A stretch of DNA of 50,476 nucleotides from Kiritimatiellota bacterium (GTDB lineage: Bacteria; Verrucomicrobiota; Kiritimatiellia; RFP12; UBA1067), in the NCBI GenBank assembly GCA_009778475.1, contig WRJS01000013.1, positions 1 to 50,476 of the forward strand, given 5' to 3'. Made by a program: the position numbers and the translations under genes. This document shows positions 1 to 7,658 of the stretch, piece by piece. The notes under the pieces were generated by a model. It saw only the letters and a list, made by a program, of their open reading frames with translations. It did no database searches and was not told the origin of the DNA. Numbering within the stretch: position 1 is the stretch's first letter; every line of letters starts with the position of its first letter.

Positions 1-23
1 GCGGAAGCCCTGCGCTCCCGGCG
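1..23. repeat. GC-rich palindromic repeat, partial copy at window edge
   Basis: The first bases match one arm of a GC-rich palindrome (core GGGAGCGCAGGGCTTCCGCC and its complement) that recurs at about 3825, 3932, 32499, 45895, 46785 and 49975. The copy ends directly against the stop codon of the minus-strand gene at 24. It is cut by the window edge, so its full structure cannot be seen. Confidence 0.7.
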
Positions 24-917
24 TCATCGCCGCCTCCTGCGGGCGAGGAGGAGGGCGGTGAGGGCGGCGGGGATGATGAGGGCGAGGGACCAGAGGCGGC
101 GTGTCCCTGATTTCTCGCTCTTGACTCCCGATTCCTCATCCCTCACTCCTGATTTCCCCATGGGGCGGTTCGGCACGTCGAGCTCGGGCATGGTCAGCCC
201 GTACTTCGCCAAATCCACGTTGCACACGGGGTTGCCGCCGTCGTCGAACCATACCGCGAGGGTCAGCAGCTCGGGAGGTACTTTGGCTGTATTCCTTTCT
301 TCCATCTTCTCCCAATACTGGCGCAGGATTGCCTCAACGTAGAGCCCCTGCGGCCCCGTGTTGGTCACGGACGGGGTGCAGCCGCGCCATCCTGACCCTG
401 CTGGCATGCCGGAGGAAGGGGGGGAATAATTGATGATGTTGGTGCCGGCCACCCGCATCGCCAGTGCGTCCCTGAACCCGTCCCCGACGATGTCAAGGTC
501 TCTCGCGTCACCTTTCATCATTAGATACATTCCCGCTGTGTACGTGTTAAAACCTTCCCCCTCATCTCTTAACGCCTTCCGTGCCCAGCCAAGGGCTTGC
601 TGGTTTCCACAGGAGGCGACATCTATCCCGTCATCCCGAAAGAACCTTTCTATCATTCGATTCACCGTGGCCGGGTCATCAGGTTTCTCCGCAAGCATCT
701 CGAAATAGACAGACATTTTGACATCCTTGTCAAACATCCTCAACTCCCGTAAAACCTGTATGTGCCGTTCAAAACCTGCACTGTCCTTCGACACGTTGTC
801 AAGCTCTTCAACATACCCACGGATTATCTGCCGCGTCTCCGCCTCTGTGGCACTGCGGGTACACAGCGCCATCATGCCTACCATAAAAACCAATGCCTTT
901 TTCATCCGCCGCCTCAT
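24..917 (-). CDS. Secreted protein with C-terminal membrane anchor and Arg tail (unknown function)
   Basis: A 297-residue protein of no family I recognise. The start at 917 is chosen because its ATG overlaps the TGA stop of the upstream gene (ATGA), implying translational coupling, and because the signal peptide (KKALVFMVGMMALC) follows at once; a second ATG lies at 905. The middle is soluble and helical, with Cys pairs and a WFDDGGNPVCNVD stretch. The C-terminus has a charged linker, one hydrophobic helix (SLALIIPAALTALLL) and a final run ARRRRR. This tripartite ending resembles PEP-CTERM or MYXO-CTERM sorting signals, though no PEP motif is visible. It is probably an envelope partner of the matrixin-like protein encoded just upstream. 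The linker is encoded by short quasi-repeated DNA (about 110-165) like intergenic sequence elsewhere in the window. Confidence 0.75.
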   Translation of the reverse strand: MRRRMKKALVFMVGMMALCTRSATEAETRQIIRGYVEELDNVSKDSAGFERHIQVLRELRMFDKDVKMSVYFEMLAEKPDDPATVNRMIERFFRDDGIDVASCGNQQALGWARKALRDEGEGFNTYTAGMYLMMKGDARDLDIVGDGFRDALAMRVAGTNIINYSPPSSGMPAGSGWRGCTPSVTNTGPQGLYVEAILRQYWEKMEERNTAKVPPELLTLAVWFDDGGNPVCNVDLAKYGLTMPELDVPNRPMGKSGVRDEESGVKSEKSGTRRLWSLALIIPAALTALLLARRRRR

Positions 918-3697
918 TTCAGTTTGCCGCGTTTCATGCCCTCTGTCCGTATCGTGTTCACCTGCTCCTGCGTCAGGCGCCTCGTGCCGCAGGGGTCGTC
1001 CACGAGGAGCGGGCTCGGGTACATGATGTTCCACCTCTCCGCGACATGCTCCCCCTTAAAAAGGTGGAGGGTTTCATGGGCCGGGCCAAGGCGCTCGTCG
1101 TGATTCGGCGTCTCGTTGGACGACACGAAGCAGGTGTCAACGTATAGCTTATCCTCCATGCTTTCGAAACCATGGTCGGCGAAAGCGAAACCATCAGCAT
1201 CTGCCAAGAGGTTTCCTGTCGGTCCATCTTCGCCCCTTATCTTCCCCGGCACGTAGATGACGCGCACGTTGTTCGTGCCGAGGCCGGAGGCCTCTATCAC
1301 CCTCCACGTGTTCGTCGTCATGTGGAGTTGGGCCTGGCCGTCAACCGTGACCGCGATCCATTTCGTCATGTTGGTGGCGATGATGGGCGGGGGGTCGAAG
1401 CTGCTGCTGACGATGTCAAAGGTGGTCTCGTTCCAGACGACCTTGATGTTGGCCTGCGCGTAGCGCTCCTGCATCGTCCTCATGTCGTCCCTGACGCGCT
1501 GCTCGGTGACGCACGCGCCTTGCCCGGGCCCGTCCCGCATCACGGCGACGTCCACGGCGAGGGTCTTGACATCCTGGCCGACGGTGGCCACGGCGCTGGT
1601 CGCGATGCCGTCGTGGGAGTATTCGATCTGGAGCCCGCCGCCGAGGGCGCGCAGCACCATCAGGCCGGGCAGGCCCTCCTCCGCGCCGGCGATCCACAGG
1701 GCGTTCCTGTTCGTGTCGGCGGCGTCGGCGACGATGATGAGGTTGGTGGAGAGGTAGGTGCCGTCGGGCTGGCGGTACAGGGTCTGGGCGCGCGGGTGCC
1801 CCGGCGGCGGGCCGTCCCGGAGGTCGCACTGGATGGTGGGCTCGGTGCGGCGGCGGTCCTTCACGTAGATATGGAAGCGGTCGGGGTCTTCGCCGATGAA
1901 GTTGGGGGCCTTGAACGCGACGTCCGCGCCGTCAAGCCGGAAGGCGCCCTCCCATTTGCTGACGGCGGGCGTCTCGGTGGGCGCGCCGCCCGCCGCCTTG
2001 AAGCCGATCGCGACGGGGTCCCAGTCCTCGCCCACGGCATAGACGTAGAGCGTGGCGGTCAGGCCGCCGGCGACGTTGCCGCCGCCGCTGTCGCTCATGT
2101 GGGTGTGCGAGGTGAACAGGCCGCTGGCGTTGTTGACGACGAAGCCGTTGCCGCGGATGGTCGTGTAGGCGCCCGGGATGCGCACGGGGTCGTAGTTGTC
2201 GAACGTGTAGCTCACCGGCAGGCCGTCCACCAGTGACTCCCAGCAGTACCAGTACATGTCCGCGTACCTGGTGGAGTCCACCCAGCGCATGGAGACGGTG
2301 TAGGTGTTGCCCTTGAAGAGGGCGAGCGTCTTCGCGGCGGTGGAGCCGATGGCGGAGGGGCCGATCCGGCGGGTGACGAAGTCCGTCGGCCCGGCGCCCT
2401 TCACGGTCATCTCCCAGGCCGCAAAGTCGCCGGAGACGCTGAAGGGCACGTCGATGGAGAGGCCCGCGGCGAACGTCGGCAGGTCGTTCGGGCTCATGCC
2501 GCTGAGGTAGAGGTCGCGGAAATCTATCCACTCGGCGCCGGGGACGGGGTCCAGGACGCCCGCGGGGTTCACGCCGTGCAGGTTCAGCCACCAGTCCGGC
2601 ACGCCGCAGCCCGCCGAGTCCACGTCCGAGACGAGCGCGAAGAAGCCCCTCGGCGACGCCGCGCCGCGCGCGCCGCACGAGCAGGTCACGCGCGTGTAAG
2701 AGACGGTGTCGAGGTGGAAGTCCGCGTAGGGGAAGAGGGGGGATATGACGGTGTTCGTCGTCTGGACGCACCACGGCGCGTGCTGCCCCGTCTGCGGCGC
2801 CGTGACCAGCCCGCTCCCGTCCCACCACGGCGTGTACGTGACCGCGACGGCGAAGGGGTTCTCCGCGCCGAAGACCGCCGCGTAGGGCACCGCGAGGGAC
2901 GCGCCCCCGCCCGGCTGCGCCGGCGGCACGGCCTCGCGCGCCACCGGCCGCCAGTCCCGCGCCGCCAGGTCCGCGCTGAACAGCACGTGGAACATGGGGT
3001 GCGGGTACGCCGCAAGGCCGCCCGCGTCCAGCCCGAAATGGAAGCCCCCCTCCACGGGGCGGAACTCCGATATCCGCAGCCCCGGCACCTGGAACAGCGG
3101 CGACGCGGGCGCGCCCCCGCCCCCCGGCGGCACATTGGTATAGGCCGCGCTCAGCCGCGCCGCCGCGTAGGCGGACATATTGCTCGGCGCCACGAACGTC
3201 CACCGCGTCTCCAGCTTGGAGGGCAGATATATCGGGTCCAGCGGCTCCGGCGGCGGGTCGCCCAGCCACAGCCGGGCCACCCAGTTCGACGCGTAGCATC
3301 CCGGCCGCGGGGCGATGCTCGCGAAGTGCTGCCCGTTGGCGTTATAGAAACCCGTGACGCCGCTCGCGTCGTCGATGACGGCGCTCATGGGCCACACGGT
3401 GAAACCCATGCTCTGGGTGGCGGCCAGCCCGTTCAGGAAGAAGTCCGGGAAGCGGTTGATCTCCGGCCCGTCCGGCATGGGGATCAGGCCCATGTCGGCC
3501 ACATGCCTGTCCGTGCCTGGCGTCAACAGGGCAAGCCCGTCGGCCAGCCCCTTCTCGTGGGCGAACCCGATATACCAGACGCTCCACGGGTCCAGCGTCA
3601 CCTGCGCCATGGCGGCCCCCGGCGCCGCCGCCAGCCACGCCGCCGCGCACACCGCGCCCATGAAACCGGCCGCCTTCCTCACATCAACTCTTCTCAT
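914..3697 (-). CDS. Large secreted protein with C-terminal matrixin-like (metzincin) peptidase signature
   Basis: About 927 residues with an N-terminal signal peptide (GAVCAAAWLAAAPGAAMAQ). The start at 3697 is the ATG nearest that signal; an ATG at 3709 is also possible. Most of the protein is a beta-rich extracellular region I cannot assign. Near the C-terminus is HETLHLFKGEH (H874, E875, H878, H884), followed exactly eight residues later by Met892 in NIMYPSP. In matrixins (peptidase family M10), HExxHxxGxxH binds zinc and a Met-turn of the form LMYP follows at the same spacing. The usual Gly at motif position 8 is Lys here, with Gly one residue later, so activity is uncertain. A helix and strand upstream (RTMQERYAQANIKVVW, VRVIYVPGKI) suit a metzincin fold. 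The stop overlaps the start of the downstream anchored protein by four bases, so the two are probably made together at the cell surface. Confidence 0.8.
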   Translation of the reverse strand: MRRVDVRKAAGFMGAVCAAAWLAAAPGAAMAQVTLDPWSVWYIGFAHEKGLADGLALLTPGTDRHVADMGLIPMPDGPEINRFPDFFLNGLAATQSMGFTVWPMSAVIDDASGVTGFYNANGQHFASIAPRPGCYASNWVARLWLGDPPPEPLDPIYLPSKLETRWTFVAPSNMSAYAAARLSAAYTNVPPGGGGAPASPLFQVPGLRISEFRPVEGGFHFGLDAGGLAAYPHPMFHVLFSADLAARDWRPVAREAVPPAQPGGGASLAVPYAAVFGAENPFAVAVTYTPWWDGSGLVTAPQTGQHAPWCVQTTNTVISPLFPYADFHLDTVSYTRVTCSCGARGAASPRGFFALVSDVDSAGCGVPDWWLNLHGVNPAGVLDPVPGAEWIDFRDLYLSGMSPNDLPTFAAGLSIDVPFSVSGDFAAWEMTVKGAGPTDFVTRRIGPSAIGSTAAKTLALFKGNTYTVSMRWVDSTRYADMYWYCWESLVDGLPVSYTFDNYDPVRIPGAYTTIRGNGFVVNNASGLFTSHTHMSDSGGGNVAGGLTATLYVYAVGEDWDPVAIGFKAAGGAPTETPAVSKWEGAFRLDGADVAFKAPNFIGEDPDRFHIYVKDRRRTEPTIQCDLRDGPPPGHPRAQTLYRQPDGTYLSTNLIIVADAADTNRNALWIAGAEEGLPGLMVLRALGGGLQIEYSHDGIATSAVATVGQDVKTLAVDVAVMRDGPGQGACVTEQRVRDDMRTMQERYAQANIKVVWNETTFDIVSSSFDPPPIIATNMTKWIAVTVDGQAQLHMTTNTWRVIEASGLGTNNVRVIYVPGKIRGEDGPTGNLLADADGFAFADHGFESMEDKLYVDTCFVSSNETPNHDERLGPAHETLHLFKGEHVAERWNIMYPSPLLVDDPCGTRRLTQEQVNTIRTEGMKRGKLK

Positions 3698-3773
3698 CTT
3701 CCCCGCCATTCGGATAAATGCAACATGATAACACAAAACGCCCCCCCCTGTCAACACCGCGCCGCACACGCGC

Positions 3774-4023
3774 CTAGCGTCCTGTAATGTACAACAGATG
3801 ACGGGATGGAGGAATCGCCGGGAGCGCAGGGCTTCCGCCCTGCCGGGTTTGGGGACTACGGGACTACGATTGAGGGGGACACAGGGACGGGGGGGACGGG
3901 CGGCTCGCGGGGACGCTCGCCCTCCATGTGCCGGGAGCGCAGGGCTTCCGCCCTGCATCGTGTCTGACGGCTCGCGAGGACGCTCGCCCTCCATCGTGAA
4001 ATCTGTGTTTTACAGGACACTAG
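3774..4023. repeat. 250-bp MITE-like element with terminal inverted repeats and GC palindromes
   Basis: The ends are inverted copies. The left reads CTAGCGTCCTGTAA and then ACAGAT; the right, as reverse complement, reads CTAGTGTCCTGTAA and then ACAGAT. Inside are two copies of the GC-rich palindrome (GGGAGCGCAGGGCTTCC at about 3822 and 3932) and two of its partner arm (GGACGCTCGCCCTCCAT at about 3911 and 3979). No coding frame is credible. A similar single end (GTGTCCTGTGAAATACAGAT) is at about 10638. With no transposase inside, it would have to be mobilised in trans; this is inference. Confidence 0.5.
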
Positions 4024-4089
4024 CATTAGCTGATCCGCCTCCGGGAGGGCGGCTGGACGGTCGGACTACGGGATTACGGGACGGCAGAT

Positions 4090-4246
4090 GCTCGTCATCA
4101 GCCCCGGCAGGGGCTGGACAGGGTACATCATTCAGCCCTTGCAGGGCTGGGGTTTCTGACTGCCCCTGCCGCCGGTTCCGCTTACGCTCCACCGGCGGTT
4201 ACTCATGTTTAGCTCGTTGTGGTGCTATGGGGCAACATCAGGTTAA
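4090..4246. repeat. Dispersed intergenic repeat (CAGCCCTTGCAGGGCTG family), copy 1
   Basis: A block of about 120-150 bp made of small hairpins, including CAGCCCTTGCAGGGCTG and ACCGGCGGTTACTCATG, ending GGCAACATCAGGTT. Near-identical blocks lie at 6357-6472 (same strand) and 17584-17815 (opposite strand, with a second variant attached). It fills most of the gap upstream of the heparinase-like gene. The rest of that gap (4247-4358) contains only the leader of the gene. Confidence 0.7.
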
Positions 4247-4358
4247 AATGCTATATTGGAGTTTTTATGGGGCTCTTCCAATAAAAATCATGTTGAAAGA
4301 GATTCCCGTCCATGAGATAATCACAGGCGATGTTGACAACACCGAAGGAGGAGGTGTC

Positions 4359-6314
4359 ATGCAGAAAATGCTGGGTTCAATCGTTGTGATGCTGTTTGCG
4401 CTACCGTCCGTTGCGGAGCGCCATGTTGTGCCGAGGGAGCATCCGAGGCTGTTCGGAAACGCCGCCGAGCTGAAAACGCTGGCGGGAAAACGCCCGCAGG
4501 AGTTTGCACGGATGAAAGCGGTGGCGAAGAACCCGCAGGCGGGGGAGTATGCGCGGATGTTCTCGATTGCGCTCGTCAATGCGGTCGAGCCGGATGCGGT
4601 GCTGGCGCGGGAGGCGGTCGGGCTCGCGATGAAGCGCGTCAATGCGCCCATCATCACGGGGCATAACCCGTTCGGCACCGCCCTCGCGGAGTGCGCGGTC
4701 GTGTATGATTACTGCCACGCGCAGTGGACGGCGGAGGAGCGCGCGAAGTTCATTGACTACTTCAACCGCACGGTCGCCGCGAACGTGAACGAGGAGACGC
4801 ACGTGTTCCACAACGGCTGGTACGGCTACAAGAACTGGGGCTACGGTCTGGCCGCGTATGCGACGTATCACGAGAACCCTGAGTCGCCGAAACTGTTGCG
4901 GGCCATCGAGCGCGAGTTCGCCGAACGCGCCGCGCCGGGGCTGGCGTTGGCGGGGGGCGGCGGCGGCTGGGCGGAGGGTTATTACGTCAACTACTGGATT
5001 TACGAGTGGACGGTGTTCTGCGATGTCGCGCTGCGGTGTGAGGGCGTGGATTATTTCGAGATGGCGCCGGAGTTCTTCCGCCACCGCGCCGTCGCGGGGA
5101 TGTTCGAGATGTACCCCGGCGTCGGCGAGTACGGCTCGCGCAGGTCGATACCGATGGGCGACGGCGGGGGGCGGCGTTTCGGCGGCGACCGCGACAAGAC
5201 GCTCAACGCGCGGCGCATCCTTGCGGGGCGTTACCGCGACGACCCCGCGCATCAGGCGGTTCATGCGTTCGACGAGCGCACCCCGAGGGTCAGCGTCGGC
5301 GATTACGCGTACAAGGATTTCCTCTGGCGCGACGCGGCCATCCCCAAGGGCGACCTCGCCGCGTTCGGGCTGTCGCACCACAGCGCGGGCCCCGGCTATG
5401 TCTATGCGCGGAGCTCGTGGGACGAGGACGCGACGTATTTCTTCTTCACGTGCGGCAACCGCTTCACCGCGCACCAGCACCTCGACGTCGGCACGTTCCT
5501 GATCTACAAGGGCGGCGAGCTGATCGGCGACGGCGGGCATTACGACGGCTTCGGCACGCCACACGATGTCAACTACCACCTTCGCACCATCGCGCACAAC
5601 ACCCTCCGCGTGATCGACCCCTCGGAGACGTGGGAGGTGCAAGGGCGCGACCCCATCCGCGCGGGGAAGGTCACCGCCAATGACGGCGGGCAGCGCTACG
5701 ACTGGCGCCAGCACAACGGCGCCGTCTCCGATGCCGCGCAGTGGAACGCGCAACGCGGCATCTGGGAGACGGGGCAAATCCTCCGCTTCGAGGAGCGTGG
5801 CGATTACGTTTACATCAAGGCCGACTGCACGAAGGCCTACTCCGCCCAGAAACTGGAGGCCTTCACCCGCCAGATCGTTTTCCTGCGCCCCGGCACGTTC
5901 ATCATCGTGGACACCGTGCGCGTGAAGAATCCCGCCTTCAAGACGATTTGGAATCTCCAGGCGATGAAGCCGCCCGCGAAAACGGATGACGGCCGCTGGA
6001 CGTGGGGCAACGGCGGCGGCCGCCTGTTCCTCCAAACGCTCCTGCCCGAGAAAGTGGATGTCGCGCTGTTCAGCGGCGACAACCTCTACACCATCGACGG
6101 CATTAATTATCCGCCGCAGAACGACACCGGGCCCGCGCCCGAATGCCGCATGGAGATTTCCCCTGCGGAGGCGAAGCGGGATTATGTATTCGTCCACGTC
6201 CTCACCGCGACCCCCGCCGACACAACCGCCGCCCCCTCCGCAAAGGCGAAGGTCGAGGGCAACGCGGTCTGGGTCACCGTTGACAGGAAAGACCCCTTCA
6301 TCTTCGACCTGTGA
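4359..6314 (+). CDS. Heparinase II/III-family polysaccharide lyase
   Basis: 651 residues. The ATG at 4359 is preceded by a strong Shine-Dalgarno (AAGGAGGAGG) and followed by a signal peptide (KMLGSIVVMLFALPSVAE), so the longer upstream frame is ignored. Heparinase II/III-family lyases have an N-terminal (alpha/alpha) toroid and a C-terminal beta-sandwich and cleave uronic-acid polysaccharides by beta-elimination. The toroid region carries HNGWYGYKNWGYG; the catalytic sandwich region carries NRFTAHQHLDVGTFLIYKGG followed by the conserved AHNTLRV. The protein is probably periplasmic. The substrate (glycosaminoglycan, alginate or another uronan) cannot be read from sequence. Its neighbours are repeats and unrelated genes, so it appears monocistronic. 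Nearby sulfatase and glycosidase genes fit a lifestyle based on complex host or algal glycans. Confidence 0.85.
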   Translation: MQKMLGSIVVMLFALPSVAERHVVPREHPRLFGNAAELKTLAGKRPQEFARMKAVAKNPQAGEYARMFSIALVNAVEPDAVLAREAVGLAMKRVNAPIITGHNPFGTALAECAVVYDYCHAQWTAEERAKFIDYFNRTVAANVNEETHVFHNGWYGYKNWGYGLAAYATYHENPESPKLLRAIEREFAERAAPGLALAGGGGGWAEGYYVNYWIYEWTVFCDVALRCEGVDYFEMAPEFFRHRAVAGMFEMYPGVGEYGSRRSIPMGDGGGRRFGGDRDKTLNARRILAGRYRDDPAHQAVHAFDERTPRVSVGDYAYKDFLWRDAAIPKGDLAAFGLSHHSAGPGYVYARSSWDEDATYFFFTCGNRFTAHQHLDVGTFLIYKGGELIGDGGHYDGFGTPHDVNYHLRTIAHNTLRVIDPSETWEVQGRDPIRAGKVTANDGGQRYDWRQHNGAVSDAAQWNAQRGIWETGQILRFEERGDYVYIKADCTKAYSAQKLEAFTRQIVFLRPGTFIIVDTVRVKNPAFKTIWNLQAMKPPAKTDDGRWTWGNGGGRLFLQTLLPEKVDVALFSGDNLYTIDGINYPPQNDTGPAPECRMEISPAEAKRDYVFVHVLTATPADTTAAPSAKAKVEGNAVWVTVDRKDPFIFDL

Positions 6315-6356
6315 GGCGATGTGGCATTTCAAATTGATATAGCCATTTAACTTGAA

Positions 6357-6472
6357 TCATTCAGCCCTTGCAGGGCTGGGGTTTCTGACTGCCCCCTGCC
6401 GCCGGTTCCGCTTACGCTCCACCGACGGTTACTCATGTTCAGCACCTATGGTGCTATGCGGCAACATCAGGC
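6357..6472. repeat. Dispersed intergenic repeat (CAGCCCTTGCAGGGCTG family), copy 2
   Basis: A near-identical copy of the block at 4127-4246, in the same orientation, so the heparinase-like gene is bracketed by two direct copies. It begins 42 bases after the stop codon. Differences are a few substitutions and short indels. Confidence 0.75.
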
Positions 6473-6481
6473 TGGCAAGCG

Positions 6482-6550
6482 TCGTAGAGACGGATGATTA
6501 TCCGTCTCCTGAAGGCAATGACACGGGGAGACGGATAATCATCCGTCTCT
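6482..6550. repeat. Perfect 26-bp inverted repeat with nested palindromes
   Basis: The arm at 6482-6507 is the exact reverse complement of the arm at 6525-6550, separated by 17 bases. Each arm contains its own stem (GAGACGGAT / ATCCGTCTC), so either two small hairpins or one long stem can form. It could terminate transcription in both directions between the convergent heparinase-like and glycerophosphodiesterase genes, although no T-run follows. Confidence 0.75.
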
Positions 6551-6583
6551 ACCATTAAATCTGTCGTGATATGGAGGGCGAGA

Positions 6584-6622
6584 CAGGGGTCCCCATTGGC
6601 GCGGCGTGCGGCCAATGGGGCA
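6584..6622. repeat. GC-rich hairpin element with a 12-nt conserved loop, copy 1
   Basis: The stem CCCCATTGG / CCAATGGGG encloses the loop CGCGGCGTGCGG, with CAGGGGT before the stem. A second copy at 49735-49769 keeps the loop pattern and changes the stem with pairing preserved. No function is known to me. The following stretch to 6756 contains a short GC hairpin repeat (GCGGGCAGGAATTCCCC, about 6708) and no gene. Confidence 0.6.
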
Positions 6623-6756
6623 GGAAGCCGCACAGAGGACAGAAAAAATGTCTCATTAAGTATGTCCAGCACAATAAATATGAAGGTGTCGCATGAATGA
6701 ATGCGGGCAGGAATTCCCCTAAAGGGGCGCATACGGCCCGCATCACCTTCAACGCC

Positions 6757-7590
6757 CTACTTCCCGCCGTACAGCGTCTGCTTGTGCTTGGCGGCGCAGT
6801 CGCTGGTGATGGTCTCCACGCCCATCTCCGCGAGCGCCTTGGCGCGGGGGAAGTTGTTGACCGTCCATGTGTGGAAACTCAGGCCGGATGCCTTCACGGC
6901 GTTGACGAATTCGGGCGTGATGTCCGAGGAGTCGCTCGCGTTGAGCCCGGAGGCGTTGCAGGCCTTGGCCTTGGCGATGAGCGCCTCGGCGGTCGGGCCG
7001 GGCGCGCCGTCTTTCTTCGGCCCGGTGCCGGCGAGCCAGTAGGCGCGGTGGGCGGGGAATTGCTCGCGCACGGCCGCGATCACCTTGTCGCTGAAACAGA
7101 TGAACACGACGCGCTCGGGCGTGGCCTTGGGCTCTGCCTTCATCACCTCCGCGAGGCGCGGGATGGCCTCCGTGCCGCATTTGATCTCCACGTAAATCTC
7201 GAAGCCGTCGCGGGCGAGCGCGAGCGCCTCCGCCAGCGTGGGGATGCGCTCGCCCTTGAACGCCTCGCCCTTCCATGCGCCCGCGTCCAGCGCGCGCAAC
7301 TCCTCCAGCGTGGCCTCCTTCACCTTCACGTCCGCCACGGCGGTGCGCTTTGTTGTCGCATCGTGTATGACGACGAGTTCGTTGTCCTTCGTCAGGTAGG
7401 TGTCGAGTTCAAAGCCGTCGGAGCCGCCCTCGATGGCGGCGCGGAACGCGGCCAGCGTGTTCTCCGGCGCGGTCTGCGACTCGCCCCTGTGCGAAATGAA
7501 GCGCGCGCGCGGCGCGTCCGCCGCCGACACGGACAGCGCGGCGAGCAGTGATGCGGATGTTGCAGTCAAGTTGATTCCCAGCGTCTTCAT
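6757..7590 (-). CDS. Secreted glycerophosphodiester phosphodiesterase family protein
   Basis: 277 residues. The ATG at 7590 has a good Shine-Dalgarno (GGGAGGA) and starts a signal peptide ending SVSAADA. It is a single GDPD TIM-barrel domain: the motif FISHRGESQTAPENT carries the catalytic His and Arg, VVIHDATTKRT the second His, and EIYVEIKCGTE the metal-binding acidic residues. These enzymes hydrolyse glycerophosphodiesters, releasing an alcohol and glycerol 3-phosphate. The location is probably periplasmic. It lies 68 bases downstream of a larger paralog on the same strand and shares long identical stretches with that protein's first domain, so the pair arose by tandem duplication. Similar proteins may act on other phosphodiesters or polymers, so the substrate is unproven. 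Confidence 0.85.
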   Translation of the reverse strand: MKTLGINLTATSASLLAALSVSAADAPRARFISHRGESQTAPENTLAAFRAAIEGGSDGFELDTYLTKDNELVVIHDATTKRTAVADVKVKEATLEELRALDAGAWKGEAFKGERIPTLAEALALARDGFEIYVEIKCGTEAIPRLAEVMKAEPKATPERVVFICFSDKVIAAVREQFPAHRAYWLAGTGPKKDGAPGPTAEALIAKAKACNASGLNASDSSDITPEFVNAVKASGLSFHTWTVNNFPRAKALAEMGVETITSDCAAKHKQTLYGGK

Positions 7591-7658
7591 GGATTCCTCC
7601 CTTTCCGTTGATGCGTTTTTAAGTTTACGGTTTCCCGTTTCGAGTGTCGAGCCTTTTG

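Noticed and set aside
3698..3994. N-terminal extension of the matrixin-like protein
   Set aside because: The extra codons are encoded by the palindromic repeat (EGERPRE reading) and precede a clear signal peptide.
3798..4358. N-terminal extension of the heparinase-like gene
   Set aside because: The extended frame crosses two dispersed repeats; the strong Shine-Dalgarno and signal peptide at 4359 define the real start.
4401..6332. Minus-strand open frame opposite the heparinase-like gene
   Set aside because: Low-complexity Val/Ala/Arg shadow; no motifs, and its stop-free length is explained by GC-rich codon bias of the real gene.
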